Positions 53,678-63,019 of a stretch of 64,000 nucleotides of DNA are shown here, piece by piece (the stretch's first letter is position 1; each line of letters starts with the position of its first letter). The notes below the pieces were generated by a model. The model made no database searches, was not told the origin of the DNA, and saw only the letters and a list, made by a program, of their open reading frames with translations. Both the position numbers and the translations under genes were made by a program. Origin of the DNA: Mycobacterium sp. ITM-2016-00316 (GTDB lineage: Bacteria > Actinomycetota > Actinomycetes > Mycobacteriales > Mycobacteriaceae); assembly GCF_002968335.2 (NCBI RefSeq), contig NZ_CP134398.1:5332001-5396000 (forward strand). Direction: 5' to 3'.

Positions 53678-54391
53678 TCAGGCGACCGGCACGAATCCGG
53701 CGCCCGGGCGGTTCTTGGTCGTGATGTCTGCCAGCACCGTGTTGATCGACACGGTGACGGCAGGGGTGTGCAGCGGCACAAACTTGACCACGCACGTCGG
53801 CAGTTCCTCGGTGAAGGCGCCGTGGATCATGCCGACGAGCCGGTTGTTCACCGTCACCGGCGCGCCGGAGTCGCCGGGCTGCCCGCACACCTGATTCAGG
53901 ATGGTGCCCGGGTCCTGACCCGGGCCCCAGGTCACGCCGCAGGAGTATCCGGTGGTGCGGCCCAGCTTGCAGGCCACCTCACCGAACGACGGGTCTGGAC
54001 CGAGCCCGAAGATCGAGAATCCGTTGACGGTGTTCACCGGACGCACCCGCTGCGGATCGAATTCGATGACGGCGTAGTCGAGGCCGTCATTGCCGGCGAC
54101 CATGACGCCGACCGTGCCCGCCTTCGGCGCCGCCTCGGATGCGACGACCGCTCCCGGTCCGCCGCAGTGCGCAGAGGTGAACCCGATGAGCTTTCCCGCT
54201 GCGTCGTGACCGATCGAGGTGAGCGTGCAGAACGCATGCCCGTCGATGACGATGCCGGATCCGCCGCCGAGATCGACCGGCCCTTCGGCGTGGGCGGCCG
54301 GTCCCGTCGACAACGCGAGGGGGGCCAGCACCGCGAGCGAAACGAAACGCGCCAGGTACCGCCAGCGGTGTCTCAAGGTCTCCCCGTTCAA
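53678..54391 (-). CDS. Secreted trypsin-like serine protease (Rv3668c-like)
   Basis: A 237-residue S1-type protease with a signal peptide ('YLARFVSLAVLAPLALSTGPAAHA'). The catalytic His is in 'GFTSAHCGG', the Asp in 'NDGLDYAVIEF', and the Ser in 'QPGDSGAPV', with Cys residues set for disulfides ('AFCTLTS', 'SAHC', 'VACKLG', 'GYSCGV'). It would act outside the cell membrane; the substrate is unknown. The start is a TTG at 54391; another TTG five codons on follows GGGGAG closely and is an alternative. It is convergent with acs. Confidence 0.88.
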   Translation of the reverse strand: MNGETLRHRWRYLARFVSLAVLAPLALSTGPAAHAEGPVDLGGGSGIVIDGHAFCTLTSIGHDAAGKLIGFTSAHCGGPGAVVASEAAPKAGTVGVMVAGNDGLDYAVIEFDPQRVRPVNTVNGFSIFGLGPDPSFGEVACKLGRTTGYSCGVTWGPGQDPGTILNQVCGQPGDSGAPVTVNNRLVGMIHGAFTEELPTCVVKFVPLHTPAVTVSINTVLADITTKNRPGAGFVPVA

Positions 54392-54445
54392 TCGGTGCTC
54401 GCCATTCTATGTCGGCCGGGAGAAAACCTGGGCTGCTGGAACCTT

Positions 54446-54466
54446 CCCCGTCGCTTCGCTCGCCCC
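54446..54466. repeat. Dispersed GCGAAGC-core element, copy 3
   Basis: TCCCCGTCGCTTCGCTCGCCC lies between the divergent protease gene and the holin-like gene, 24 bases before the latter's start, in the same orientation as copy 1. Confidence 0.6.
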
Positions 54467-54489
54467 CGGACCATGGCAACATAGCCCCC

Positions 54490-54996
54490 ATGAGCTCGAG
54501 CAACGGGGACCGCAAGAACGGCGTGCCTGCGACCGTCACATCGATTCCGCTCGTGGACCCGCACGCCCCGAAGGTTGATCCGTCGATCGGTGACCTGGTC
54601 AAGGATGCGACCGCGCAGGTTTCGACGCTGGTGCGCGCCGAAGTAGAACTGGCCAAGGCCGAGATCACCCGCGATGTGAAGAAGGGCCTCACCGGCAGCG
54701 TCTTCTTCATCGCGGCGCTGGTCGTGCTGTTCTACTCGACCTTCTTCCTGTTCTTCTTCGTCGCGGAGCTGCTGGACACCTGGCTGTGGCGGTGGGCGGC
54801 GTTCCTGATCGTGTTCGGGATCATGGTGCTGACAACGGTGGTGCTGGCGCTGTTCGGCTACCTCAAGGTGCGCCGCATCCGAGGCCCGCAGCAGACCATC
54901 GAGTCGGTGAAGGAAACCAAGGAGGCGCTGACGCCGGGCCACGACAAGCCCGAGGCGCCGCGTCCCGCGCTCACCACCGATCCGTCGGGCTGGTAG
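54490..54996 (+). CDS. Phage holin-family (Holin-X like) membrane protein (Rv3669-like)
   Basis: A 168-residue protein with a polar N-terminus and an amphipathic helix, 'LVRAEVELAKAEITRDVKKG'. It has two strong membrane helices ('SVFFIAALVVLFYSTFFLFFFVA' region and 'AAFLIVFGIMVLTTVVLALFGY') and a polar C-terminus. This is the actinobacterial putative holin superfamily III pattern; such proteins are common chromosomal membrane proteins and do not imply a prophage. No lysis genes are nearby. ephE follows after 12 bases, so the two are probably co-transcribed. Confidence 0.8.
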   Translation: MSSSNGDRKNGVPATVTSIPLVDPHAPKVDPSIGDLVKDATAQVSTLVRAEVELAKAEITRDVKKGLTGSVFFIAALVVLFYSTFFLFFFVAELLDTWLWRWAAFLIVFGIMVLTTVVLALFGYLKVRRIRGPQQTIESVKETKEALTPGHDKPEAPRPALTTDPSGW

Positions 54997-55008
54997 CCCA
55001 CGCCCCTC

Positions 55009-55953
55009 ATGGCACCCCGGCCGGATCCGTCTGTTGTACGCATCGACGGACCGTGGCGACACCTGCAGATCCACGCCAACGGAATCCGCTTCCATGTCGT
55101 GGAGGGGCTCGCCGGTTCCGAGCAGACCGACCGCCCGCTGGTGATCTTGCTGCATGGCTTCGGGTCCTTCTGGTGGTCCTGGCGCCATCAACTGCGCGGC
55201 CTGAGCGGTGCACGGGTCGTCGCCGTCGATCTGCGCGGCTACGGCGGTAGCGACAAACCGCCTCGCGGGTATGACGGGTGGACGCTGGCCGGTGACACCG
55301 CCGGCCTGGTGCGCGCGCTGGGCCACAGTTCGGCGACGCTGATCGGCCATGCCGACGGCGGGCTGGTCTGCTGGGCCACCTCGATCCTGCATCCCCGGGC
55401 GGTCGACGCCGTCAGCCTGGTCAGCTCGCCGCACCCGGTGGCACTTCGCGAATCAGTGCTCGCCAACTCCGCGCAGCGCCGGGCGCTGCTGCCATGGCTG
55501 TTGCGCTATCAGCTGCCCATCTGGCCGGAGCGCAAGTTGATGCGCCACAACGCAATAGAGGTCGAGCGGGTGGTGCGCAGTCGCGCCGGTGACGCCTGGC
55601 TGGCCACCGAGGACTTCGCCGAGACGGTCCGGCACCTACGGCAGGCGATTCAGATCCCGGGCGCGGCCCATTCCACCCTGGAGTACCAGCGCTGGGCGGT
55701 GCGCAGCCAGCTGCGCACCGAGGGACGACGATTCATGCAGTCGATGAAGCGACCGCTGGACATTCCGCTGCTCCATCTGCGCGGCGCGGCCGATCCGTAC
55801 GTGCTGGCCGACTCGGTGCGCCGCACCGAGTCCTTCGTCTCGCGCGGCCAGTTCGTCTCGGTGCCCGGCGCTGGACATTTCGCGCACGAAGAGACACCGG
55901 TGCCGGTCAACGCCGCGCTACAGCAGTTTCTGGCTGAGGTTCATCCCGGCTGA
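55009..55953 (+). CDS. ephE: Alpha/beta hydrolase, epoxide hydrolase type
   Basis: A 314-residue alpha/beta hydrolase. The oxyanion loop is 'LLHGFGSFWWSWRHQL'. The nucleophile elbow is 'IGHADGGLVCW', with Asp rather than Ser, as in epoxide hydrolases, which form an alkyl-enzyme ester. The second acid is in 'RGAADPYVLADS', and the catalytic His is in 'PGAGHFAHEE'. It matches the position of EphE (Rv3670). Its end overlaps marP by 13 bases. The natural epoxide is unknown. Confidence 0.87.
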   Translation: MAPRPDPSVVRIDGPWRHLQIHANGIRFHVVEGLAGSEQTDRPLVILLHGFGSFWWSWRHQLRGLSGARVVAVDLRGYGGSDKPPRGYDGWTLAGDTAGLVRALGHSSATLIGHADGGLVCWATSILHPRAVDAVSLVSSPHPVALRESVLANSAQRRALLPWLLRYQLPIWPERKLMRHNAIEVERVVRSRAGDAWLATEDFAETVRHLRQAIQIPGAAHSTLEYQRWAVRSQLRTEGRRFMQSMKRPLDIPLLHLRGAADPYVLADSVRRTESFVSRGQFVSVPGAGHFAHEETPVPVNAALQQFLAEVHPG

Positions 55954-57131
55954 CCGATACAGGTACCGGTGGGCACCGGCGCGGTGTTACCGACCTCGAG
56001 CCGCTGCGGCAGGACCTCCTGGGCGGTCAGCACGAATCCGGTGTCCGCGTCGTCGACGGCGGCCCCGAACACCACACCGAGGACCCTGCCGTCCTTGTCG
56101 ATCATCGGACCACCGGAATTGCCTTGCCGGACAGTCCCCCTGATGGTGTACACGGTCCGATTCACCGTCGTCGAGTTGTAGATGTCGGGACCGTTGAGCT
56201 CGATGGTCTCGCGCACGCGCGCCGGGGTCGCGGTGAAGTCCCCGCCGCCCGGATAGCCCATCACGATGGCGTCCGTGGTCGGCTCGGCCTCGGAATCGTC
56301 GAAGATCAGCGGGACAGACGGCAGTTCCGGGACGGCCAGGATGGAGATGTCCTGGTTGGGGTCGTAGGCGACCACGCTGGCGTCATAGGACTGCCCGCCC
56401 ACCTCCACGGTGACGGTCTCCGCGCCGGCGACCACGTGTGCGTTGGACATCACCCGGTTCGGGGCGATGACGAAGCCGCTGCCCTCCAACACCTTCTGGC
56501 AGCTGGGTGCGACTCCGCGGATCTTCACCACACTGTTCCTGGTGGCCTCGACAACCGGTGATGCCGACAGTGCCGCATCCGGTGCGTCGACCGCGACGAT
56601 CGGGGTGCGGCTGAAGGGTTCGAGCACCGCGGGCAGGCCCGAGGTGTCCAGCAGACCGGCCAGCCGGGCGGGCACCTTCTTGAGCCACTCCGGTGCGAGG
56701 GCGTCGACCTCGCTGAGCACCTTGGAGCCGCGGACGGCCCCGGCCAGCGTGGGCTGGCTGGTCAGCGGGGTGGCCAGCAACCAGGCCGCCACCAGCACGG
56801 TGACCAGCTGCAGGGCCGCACCGATGATCGAGTCGATGGTGCGCAGACCACGGTTGCGCATGGCACCGCGCACCGCGCGGCCCAGCACCACACCGGCGAT
56901 CTCCCCGATGACCACCAGAGCCAGGATGAGAAACAGCGTCGCGAACAGTTTCGTGCGGGGCCCGTCGATGTTGCCGACGACATGTGGTGCCAGCAGCACG
57001 CCCGCGACGGCGCCGAGCACCACCCCGATGAACGACAGCAGCGAGCCGAGCGCGCCGGAGCGCCAGCCCGATACCGCGGCCACGAAGGCGACGGCGAGGA
57101 TGGCGAGGTCGAGCCACTGTGACGGTGTCAT
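55941..57131 (-). CDS. marP: Membrane-anchored periplasmic serine protease MarP
   Basis: A 396-residue protease needed in M. tuberculosis for acid resistance. Four CvpA-like membrane helices (residues about 5-120) precede an HtrA-like chymotrypsin domain. The triad is His232 ('SNAHVV'), Asp261 ('NQDISIL') and Ser339 ('QGNSGGPM'). Cys211 and Cys391 ('SCQKV', 'GTCIG') match the redox-sensitive disulfide of the orthologue. The ATG overlaps the Nudix stop (ATGA). It is the last gene of the nth-tlpA-nudix-marP operon. Confidence 0.96.
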   Translation of the reverse strand: MTPSQWLDLAILAVAFVAAVSGWRSGALGSLLSFIGVVLGAVAGVLLAPHVVGNIDGPRTKLFATLFLILALVVIGEIAGVVLGRAVRGAMRNRGLRTIDSIIGAALQLVTVLVAAWLLATPLTSQPTLAGAVRGSKVLSEVDALAPEWLKKVPARLAGLLDTSGLPAVLEPFSRTPIVAVDAPDAALSASPVVEATRNSVVKIRGVAPSCQKVLEGSGFVIAPNRVMSNAHVVAGAETVTVEVGGQSYDASVVAYDPNQDISILAVPELPSVPLIFDDSEAEPTTDAIVMGYPGGGDFTATPARVRETIELNGPDIYNSTTVNRTVYTIRGTVRQGNSGGPMIDKDGRVLGVVFGAAVDDADTGFVLTAQEVLPQRLEVGNTAPVPTGTCIGQPG

Positions 57132-57898
57132 TGTTGGGCCTCACGGTACTGGCTGGCGCGTCCGACAAGCGCCATTGCCTCGTCCAACTCACGCACGTTG
57201 TCGGCGTCCCACGGCTGCGCCCACCCGGCGACGTCGAGAATCGCCGAGATCACCTGACCGGTGAAACCCCACACCAGCATCTGGTTCAGCAGGAATGCCG
57301 GGCCGGCGAAACGGCTGGTGTTGGCCTCGCGGTAGACCATCAACCGGTTCTCCGGATTGATGAACGCGCGCAGCGGAACCCGCGCGACGATGGCCGCCTC
57401 CCCTGGGTCCACCACCCGGACAGGACCCGGGTCCGGCGAATAGGCCAGCACCGGAACAACGTGAAAACCGGTCGGCGGGATGAACATCCGGTCCAGGACG
57501 GCCAACGGGGTCAACCGACCGGTGTCGACGCCGGTCTCCTCGCGGGCCTCGCGCAGCGCGGTGGACACCGGGCCGTCGTCCTCCGGGTCGGACACCCCAC
57601 CGGGAAATGCGGCCTGCCCGGAGTGGTTTCGCAGTGTGGAGGCCCGCACGGTGACCAACAGGTCGGTGTCCGGCGGCGGTCCGCCGACCGGCGCCTCGGC
57701 GGGGCCGGAGAACAGCACCAGCACCGCGGCATCGCGTTTGGTGCCCGCGCGGGTGGCGGTTTCGTTGGCGGCGGTGATGGCGGCGAGCACGTCGGCGGGC
57801 ACACGGCTGCGGTAGGCATCGGGCACCGCGGCGACATTGTCGACCAGCGGCTGCAGCCAGCGCGGCGCGGCGTCCGGCGCCAGAACACTGCTACTCAA
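57128..57898 (-). CDS. Nudix hydrolase, CoA pyrophosphatase-like (Rv3672c)
   Basis: A 256-residue Nudix protein with the Nudix box 'VSTALREAREETGVD' preceded by 'AFPGGVSDPEDDG'. The CoA-specific NuBaM-type signature seems present as 'LLTVRASTLRNHSGQAAFPGG' (approximately). It would hydrolyse CoA or acyl-CoA to phosphopantetheine and 3',5'-ADP. The TTG start at 57898 is well supported by AGGAG six bases upstream and overlaps the TlpA-like stop by eight bases. Confidence 0.88.
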   Translation of the reverse strand: MSSSVLAPDAAPRWLQPLVDNVAAVPDAYRSRVPADVLAAITAANETATRAGTKRDAAVLVLFSGPAEAPVGGPPPDTDLLVTVRASTLRNHSGQAAFPGGVSDPEDDGPVSTALREAREETGVDTGRLTPLAVLDRMFIPPTGFHVVPVLAYSPDPGPVRVVDPGEAAIVARVPLRAFINPENRLMVYREANTSRFAGPAFLLNQMLVWGFTGQVISAILDVAGWAQPWDADNVRELDEAMALVGRASQYREAQQ

Positions 57899-58541
57899 CC
57901 GGAACTCCTATCGACGGATTCACCGCCGCGGCGATCTCGTCGGCGTCGGTGAACGGTCGCGGCAGGATTTCGGCCACGCTACCGTCCGCGCGCAGGACGA
58001 CGGTCGCAGGCATCACGTTGGGCACCTTGAGCGCGGCCGCGACGAGGCGCCGCCCGTCCTGCACCGTCGGCAGCCGGACACCCAACTCGGCGAGGCGCAG
58101 CAGACCGGCGGTCTCGTTCTCGTCCTGGTGCACCGTCAGGACCGTCACCCGATCGCCCATCCGCCGCTGGTATTCGGCGAGTGCGGGAAGCTCGTCCGCG
58201 CACGGTCCACACCAGTACGCCCACAGGTTGAGCAGCACCGGCCGGCCCGCCAACCCCGCTGCGAGATCCATCGGGGTGCCGTCACCCGCGCATTCCAGGG
58301 TGATACCGCGCAACGCCTGCGGCCCGGGACCGGCCTCCGCGCTGGGGCAGGGCGCCAGGTCGGCACGCGCCCGGGGCTGGGCCAGCGCCTGCGGGGTATC
58401 GGCATCGCGGTGATCTCGCGCGGCGGGGCTGCCCGCATCGACCGGTCCGGCGGCGTCGGTGTCGAGTTCACGCCACAGCGCGTAGCCCAGCGCCACCAGG
58501 ATGATCAGTACTGCCGCGGTCCAGCGGGCCGAGCGGCTCAC
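57891..58541 (-). CDS. Membrane-anchored thioredoxin-like protein (TlpA/ResA type, Rv3673c)
   Basis: A 216-residue protein with an N-terminal membrane anchor ('[17 protein letters not shown]') and an extracytoplasmic thioredoxin fold whose redox motif is '[11 protein letters not shown]'. Two more Cys ('[10 protein letters not shown]', 'ITLECAGDG') may form a second disulfide. The cis-Pro-like segment is '[12 protein letters not shown]'. It may be an oxidoreductase for cytochrome c maturation or for disulfide exchange with periplasmic proteins such as MarP. The GTG at 58541 overlaps the nth stop (GTGA). Confidence 0.88.
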   Translation of the reverse strand: MSRSARWTAAVLIILVALGYALWRELDTDAAGPVDAGSPAARDHRDADTPQALAQPRARADLAPCPSAEAGPGPQALRGITLECAGDGTPMDLAAGLAGRPVLLNLWAYWCGPCADELPALAEYQRRMGDRVTVLTVHQDENETAGLLRLAELGVRLPTVQDGRRLVAAALKVPNVMPATVVLRADGSVAEILPRPFTDADEIAAAVNPSIGVPVE

Positions 58542-59302
58542 AGCCCGGCCAGCGCCAGCAGGTGCTCGGTCTCGGGACCTTTCACCAGCGCCGCCGCGGT
58601 GACCGGATCGGTGGGGCCGGCACCGAAGGACGGGCAGTCCTTGGCCAGCACGCACACCCCGCACGCCGGGCGACGGGCATGGCAGACGCGGCGGCCGTGA
58701 AAGATCACGCGATGGCTCAGCAGGGTCCATTCGCGGCGTTCGATCAACTCACCGACGATGTGCTCGACCTTCACCGGGTCCTCTTCGGCGGTCCAGCGCC
58801 AGCGCCGCACCAACCGGCCGAAGTGGGTGTCGACGGTGATGCCGGGGATGTCGAAGGCATTGCCCAGCACCACGTTGGCGGTTTTACGGCCGACACCGGG
58901 CAAGGTGACGAGGTCGGCGAGGTTGTCCGGCACCTCACCGTCGAACCGGGCCTCCAACTCCTGGCCCAGGTTGATCAGCGAGTTGGTCTTGTTGCGGTAG
59001 AAACCGGTGGGCCGGATCAGCTCTTCGAGTTCGGTCCGGTCGGCCTGCGCGTAGTCCAGCGCGGTGCGGTACCGCTTGAACAACGCCGGGGTGGTCAGGT
59101 TGACGCGTTTGTCGGTGCACTGGGCCGACAGGATGGTCGCGACCGTGAGTTCGAGCGGGTTGGTGAAATCCAGCTCGCAATAGACGTGTGGGAAGGCCAC
59201 CGCGAGCGCACGGTTCATCCGCCGCGCCCGGCGGACCAGACCGAGAGGGGTCTCGCGGTCCCATGCGGCGGACGACTTGCTCCGGACGGTGCTCGCGCTC
59301 AC
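58538..59302 (-). CDS. nth: Endonuclease III (DNA glycosylase/AP lyase)
   Basis: A 254-residue base-excision repair enzyme that removes oxidised pyrimidines. The helix-hairpin-helix '[16 protein letters not shown]' carries the catalytic Lys, '[10 protein letters not shown]' the catalytic Asp, and the C-terminal '[17 protein letters not shown]' gives the CX6CX2CX5C 4Fe-4S cluster. The start at GTG 59302 is taken from comparison with Mtb Nth; ATG 59329 is possible but overlaps the dispersed repeat. It is the first gene of the operon that ends with marP. Confidence 0.95.
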   Translation of the reverse strand: MSASTVRSKSSAAWDRETPLGLVRRARRMNRALAVAFPHVYCELDFTNPLELTVATILSAQCTDKRVNLTTPALFKRYRTALDYAQADRTELEELIRPTGFYRNKTNSLINLGQELEARFDGEVPDNLADLVTLPGVGRKTANVVLGNAFDIPGITVDTHFGRLVRRWRWTAEEDPVKVEHIVGELIERREWTLLSHRVIFHGRRVCHARRPACGVCVLAKDCPSFGAGPTDPVTAAALVKGPETEHLLALAGL

Positions 59303-59329
59303 CCGATCAGCGTACTGACATGCGGACAT

Positions 59330-59352
59330 GGGCGAGCGAAGCGACGGGGAAG
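59330..59352. repeat. Dispersed GCGAAGC-core element, copy 4
   Basis: GGGCGAGCGAAGCGACGGGGA lies between nth and the divergent Rv3675-like gene. It is 19-20 bases identical to the reverse complement of copy 3 and close to copy 2. Confidence 0.6.
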
Positions 59353-59427
59353 AGGGCCCAACAGCCCGCTTCCGACCGGTGACAAACCGTAATCGCGCTG
59401 AGACCTTCGCCGTGTTTACTCACCTGT

Positions 59428-59679
59428 GTGTCTTGGTTGCTGGTCGCCTTCGTCCCCGGGTTGCTGATGCTGGCGACCTTCGGGCTCGAGCGCCTGGAGG
59501 CAAGCCTGGAGACCGAGGAGACCACGACGCTGCGCCGCAATGTCGGCACGGATTTGCTGGAACGCAAACGCCCGGCCCCCCGCGAACCGCAGGCGTTCAC
59601 CGGTCTGCCGACCCGATTGGCGACGTCCAGCACGGCCAATCCGCAGTTTCCTGCGACTCGCCAGCCCAATCGTGTGTAG
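59428..59679 (+). CDS. Small membrane-anchored hypothetical protein (Rv3675-like)
   Basis: An 83-residue protein with one N-terminal membrane helix, 'SWLLVAFVPGLLMLATFGLE', followed by an acidic patch ('EASLETEETTTL') and a Pro-rich tail. The GTG start at 59428 follows TTTACT by a few bases and may be leaderless. The conserved position before crp corresponds to Rv3675. No function is known. Confidence 0.72.
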   Translation: MSWLLVAFVPGLLMLATFGLERLEASLETEETTTLRRNVGTDLLERKRPAPREPQAFTGLPTRLATSSTANPQFPATRQPNRV

Positions 59680-59796
59680 CGTTGGCTCGTCGTCGGCGGG
59701 CCAACCTCTAGACTGATTTCGCTAACAAGCTAGGCGGTCAGCCACCGCAGGTTTGATACGCATGACATATCACCCGATGAGCTTAAGAGGGGCAAC

Positions 59797-60471
59797 GTGG
59801 ACGAGATCCTGGCCAGGGCCGGAATCTTCCAAGGGGTAGAACCCACTGCGGTCGCTGCGCTGACCAAACAGCTGCAGCCCGTCGACTTTCCGCGCGGACA
59901 CACGGTGTTCGCCGAAGGCGAGCCCGGTGACCGGCTCTACATCATCACGTCCGGCAAGGTGAAGATCGGCCGGCGTTCCCCTGACGGCCGGGAGAACCTG
60001 CTGACGATCATGGGCCCGTCCGACATGTTCGGCGAGCTGTCGATCTTCGACCCCGGCCCCCGTACCTCCAGTGCCACCACGATCACCGAGGTGCGTGCGG
60101 TCTCGATGGACCGCGAGGCGCTGCGCGCGTGGATCGCCGACCGCCCGGAGATCGCCGAGCAGCTGCTGCGCGTGCTGGCCCGCCGCCTGCGCCGCACCAA
60201 CAACAACCTGGCCGACCTGATCTTCACCGACGTGCCCGGCCGGGTCGCCAAGCAGCTGCTGCAGCTGGCCCAGCGCTTCGGTACGCAGGAGGGTGGCGCC
60301 CTGCGCGTGACCCACGACCTGACGCAGGAAGAGATCGCCCAGCTCGTCGGCGCCTCCCGCGAGACCGTGAACAAGGCGCTGGCCGATTTCGCCCACCGCG
60401 GCTGGATCCGGCTCGAAGGCAAGAGCGTCTTGATCAGCGACTCCGAGCGGTTGGCCCGCCGAGCGCGCTAG
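59797..60471 (+). CDS. crp: cAMP receptor protein (CRP/FNR family regulator)
   Basis: A 224-residue global regulator. The N-terminal cyclic-nucleotide domain includes '[17 protein letters not shown]' and '[19 protein letters not shown]', with the phosphate-cassette Glu and Arg. The C-terminal winged helix reads '[23 protein letters not shown]'. It matches Rv3676, which binds TGTGA-N6-TCACA. The GTG start at 59797 follows AAGAGGGG. It would bind the cAMP made by the cyclase at 35293 and act at sites such as those near acs and Ms1. Confidence 0.97.
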   Translation: MDEILARAGIFQGVEPTAVAALTKQLQPVDFPRGHTVFAEGEPGDRLYIITSGKVKIGRRSPDGRENLLTIMGPSDMFGELSIFDPGPRTSSATTITEVRAVSMDREALRAWIADRPEIAEQLLRVLARRLRRTNNNLADLIFTDVPGRVAKQLLQLAQRFGTQEGGALRVTHDLTQEEIAQLVGASRETVNKALADFAHRGWIRLEGKSVLISDSERLARRAR

Positions 60472-60491
60472 CGTTCTCCCGCCGAGACTGT

Positions 60492-60530
60492 ATTCCAGAC
60501 GCAAAACTCCGAGTACCGGCCTTCTGGAAT
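60492..60530. terminator. Inverted repeat between convergent crp and MBL genes (possible terminator)
   Basis: ATTCCAGA (60492-60499) and TCTGGAAT (60523-60530) are perfect complements with a 23-base loop in the 72-base convergent gap. There is no long T-run, only TGTTTCGG on the plus side, so termination in either direction is a guess. Confidence 0.35.
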
Positions 60531-60543
60531 GCTGTTTCGGCAG

Positions 60544-61329
60544 TCAGCTGCGTAGGTAGTCCAGCTGGGCCTGCGTCGATTTCTCGGCCGCGGGCCACAG
60601 CTTCTGGTCCACATCGGTATAGACGTGGGCGACGACCTGCTTCGCGGTGGCGTCCTCACCCAGCACCTGCAGGGCGCCGCGAACCTGTTCGAGTCGTTGT
60701 TCGCGATGGGCCAGGTAGGCGGTGGCGACACCGGCCAGATCGTCGAGTTCGGGGCCGTGTCCCGGCAGCACGGTGCGCGGCCCCAGCCCCTGTAGCCGAC
60801 GCAGCGATTCCAGGTAGGCCGCCAGACTTCCGTCCTCGTCATCGATGACGGTGGTGCCGCGTCCGAGCACGGTGTCGGCGGTCAGGACGGCGTCATCGAC
60901 GAGGAACGACAACGAGTCCACGGTGTGGCCGGGCGTGGCCATCACCGTGATGCGCAGACCGGCCGCGTCGATCACCTCGCCGTCGGTCAGCGGTCCGCCC
61001 ATACCCCGCAGAAATCCGCTGCCCACCGCGCGGACCACCGCGCCGGTGCGCTCCACCAGCATGTCGATACCGTCGGTGTGGTCGCCGTGCTTGTGACTGA
61101 TCAACACCAACGGGATCTTCCCCAGTGCCGCGATGCGCTCGATGTGCTCGGTGTCGTCGGGGCCGGGATCGACGATCACCATCTCGTCGCTGCGCGGGCC
61201 GCGCAGCACCCAGGTGTTGGTGCCGTCCAGCGTCATGATGCCCGGGTTGTCGCACAGTAAAACGGAGGCCGTCACAGTCTCCGTTTCCAAGACCGGCCTC
61301 AGCACGCCGTACGCGGGATGGGTCGTCAC
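60544..61329 (-). CDS. Metallo-beta-lactamase-fold hydrolase (LACTB2-like, Rv3677c)
   Basis: A 261-residue MBL-fold protein with the zinc motif 'SHKHGDHTDG', further ligands in 'ATPGHTVDSL' and 'VLTADTVLG', and a C-terminal winged-helix-like segment. It resembles LACTB2, a single-strand RNA endonuclease, although thioesterase-type hydrolases share the fold. The GTG start overlaps the RidA stop (GTGA). It is the third gene of a coupled leftward operon with the RidA and DUF4177 genes. Confidence 0.85.
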   Translation of the reverse strand: MTTHPAYGVLRPVLETETVTASVLLCDNPGIMTLDGTNTWVLRGPRSDEMVIVDPGPDDTEHIERIAALGKIPLVLISHKHGDHTDGIDMLVERTGAVVRAVGSGFLRGMGGPLTDGEVIDAAGLRITVMATPGHTVDSLSFLVDDAVLTADTVLGRGTTVIDDEDGSLAAYLESLRRLQGLGPRTVLPGHGPELDDLAGVATAYLAHREQRLEQVRGALQVLGEDATAKQVVAHVYTDVDQKLWPAAEKSTQAQLDYLRS

Positions 61330-61784
61330 GCGACCTCGACGATCACTTCCACTTCCACCGGGGCGTTGCGGGGCAGCTCGGACACCCCGACCGCGGAGCG
61401 CGCGTGTGCGCCGGCCTCGCCGAAGATCTCACCGAACAGTTCGGAGGCCCCGTTGATGACGCCGGGCTGTCCGTCGAATCCGGACGCCGAGGCCACGAAG
61501 CCGACGACCTTGACCACCTTGACGACCGCGTCGATGCCCACCAGCGCGTGCACGGCCGCCAATGCGTTGAGCCCACATTGGCGGGCCAGGTCCTTGGCCT
61601 GCTCGGCGGTGACCTCGGCGCCGACCTTGCCGGTCGCCAGCAGTGCACCGTCGCTGATCGGCAGTTGTCCTGCGGTGTAGACCAGGTTGCCGGTGCGCAC
61701 CGCGGGTACGTACGCGGCCAGCGGCGCGACCACGGCGGGCAGCTCGATGCCGAGCTCGGCCAGCTTTGCCGAGACGGGGCTCAC
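61326..61784 (-). CDS. RidA family protein (Rv3678c)
   Basis: A 152-residue YjgF/YER057c/RidA-fold protein, likely a trimer. It has the family pattern 'VRTGNLVYTAGQLPI', 'AVVKVVKVVGFVASASGF' and 'GAHARSAVGVSELPRNAPVEVEV', with the substrate-carboxylate-binding Arg in 'ARSAVGV'. RidA members hydrolyse reactive enamine/imine intermediates, though the subgroup here is not the canonical one. GTG 61784 overlaps the DUF4177 stop. Confidence 0.88.
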   Translation of the reverse strand: MSPVSAKLAELGIELPAVVAPLAAYVPAVRTGNLVYTAGQLPISDGALLATGKVGAEVTAEQAKDLARQCGLNALAAVHALVGIDAVVKVVKVVGFVASASGFDGQPGVINGASELFGEIFGEAGAHARSAVGVSELPRNAPVEVEVIVEVA

Positions 61785-61942
61785 TTGGGCCGCTTCAGGT
61801 AGGCGACATGCTGCTCACCGGTGGGGCCGGGCAGCACCGACACCAGTTCCCAGCCGTCGACACCCCAGGTATCCAGGATCTGCTTGGTGGCGTGCGTCAG
61901 CAACGGAACTGTGGCGTATTCCCAACGGGTTAACTCGCTCAT
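61781..61942 (-). CDS. DUF4177 small protein (Rv3678A-like)
   Basis: A 53-residue protein, 'MSELTRWEYATVPLLTHATK' then 'ILDTWGVDGWELVSVLPGP', the compact DUF4177 pattern with conserved Trp and Glu in 'DGWELV'. No function is known. The ATG at 61942 gives the expected length. It is the first gene of the leftward DUF4177-RidA-MBL operon and is divergent from the ArsA-type genes (48-base gap). Confidence 0.85.
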   Translation of the reverse strand: MSELTRWEYATVPLLTHATKQILDTWGVDGWELVSVLPGPTGEQHVAYLKRPK

Positions 61943-61990
61943 GTGGGCGAGCTTATCCGGCCACCCCTCACGCATGGATAGCATGCAGGC

Positions 61991-63019
61991 GTGGAACAAG
62001 AATCCAACGACCGCAAACCGGTCGGCTGGCCGTCCCGCCTGACCAAGGCACGGCTGCACTTCGTCACCGGCAAGGGCGGCACCGGCAAGTCGACGATCGC
62101 GGCGGCGCTGGCACTGGCGCTGGCCGCCGGGGGCCGCAAGGTACTGCTGGTGGAGGTCGAAGGACGCCAAGGCATCGCCCAACTCTTCGACGTGCCCCCG
62201 CTTCCCTACAAGGAAGTCAAGATCGCCACCGCCGACGGTGGCGGGCAGGTCAACGCGCTGGCCATCGACACCGAGGCGGCGTTCCTGGAATACCTCGACA
62301 TGTTCTACAACCTCGGCATCGCCGGTCGCGCGATGCGCCGCATCGGTGCGGTCGAGTTCGCCACCACGATCGCTCCGGGCCTGCGCGATGTGCTGCTCAC
62401 CGGCAAGATCAAAGAGATCGTGGTGCGCAACGACAAGCCGGCCAAGACCGGCCAGACCGCCTACGACGCGATCGTGGTCGATGCTCCCCCGACGGGGCGC
62501 ATCTCACGCTTTCTCGATGTCACCAAGGCGGTGTCCGAGTTGGCCAAGGGCGGTCCGGTGCACTCGCAGGCCGAGGGCGTGGTCAAGATCCTGCATTCGG
62601 ATCTGACCACCATCCACCTGGTGACCCTGCTGGAGGCGCTGCCCGTGCAGGAGACCATCGAGGCGATCAGCGAACTGCGCGAACTCGATCTGCCCATCGG
62701 CAGCGTGATCGTCAATCGCAACATCCCCTCCTACCTGTCCGCCGCGGACCTCACCAAGGCCGCCGAGGGTGACATCGACGCCGATGCCGTCCGCGCCGGA
62801 CTCGAGGCCGCCGGGATCACGTTGTCGGACAGCGATTTCGCCGGACTGCTCACCGAGTCCATCCAGCATGCCACCCGGATCGCCGCACGCGCCGAGAGCG
62901 CGGAACTGCTCGAAGATCTCGACGTGGCCCGGCTGGAACTTCCCGCCATCGCCGACGGCGTCGACCTCGGCAGTCTGTACGAACTCGCCGAAGCACTTGC
63001 CGCCCAAGGAGTCCGATGA
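61991..63019 (+). CDS. ArsA/Get3-family ATPase, first subunit (Rv3679-like)
   Basis: A 342-residue P-loop ATPase with '[20 protein letters not shown]' (signature Lys present), a switch I region near '[13 protein letters not shown]', and switch II '[16 protein letters not shown]'. It lacks the arsenite-binding Cys triad, so arsenite pumping is unlikely. In M. tuberculosis Rv3679 pairs with Rv3680 in one complex. The GTG start at 61991 is followed by the second ATPase gene with an ATGA overlap. Confidence 0.9.
   Translation: MEQESNDRKPVGWPSRLTKARLHFVTGKGGTGKSTIAAALALALAAGGRKVLLVEVEGRQGIAQLFDVPPLPYKEVKIATADGGGQVNALAIDTEAAFLEYLDMFYNLGIAGRAMRRIGAVEFATTIAPGLRDVLLTGKIKEIVVRNDKPAKTGQTAYDAIVVDAPPTGRISRFLDVTKAVSELAKGGPVHSQAEGVVKILHSDLTTIHLVTLLEALPVQETIEAISELRELDLPIGSVIVNRNIPSYLSAADLTKAAEGDIDADAVRAGLEAAGITLSDSDFAGLLTESIQHATRIAARAESAELLEDLDVARLELPAIADGVDLGSLYELAEALAAQGVR

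Noticed and set aside
54490..54996. Possible prophage lysis gene because of the holin family name
   Set aside because: No endolysin, integrase, structural genes or attachment sites are near, and the protein is a common chromosomal actinobacterial family.
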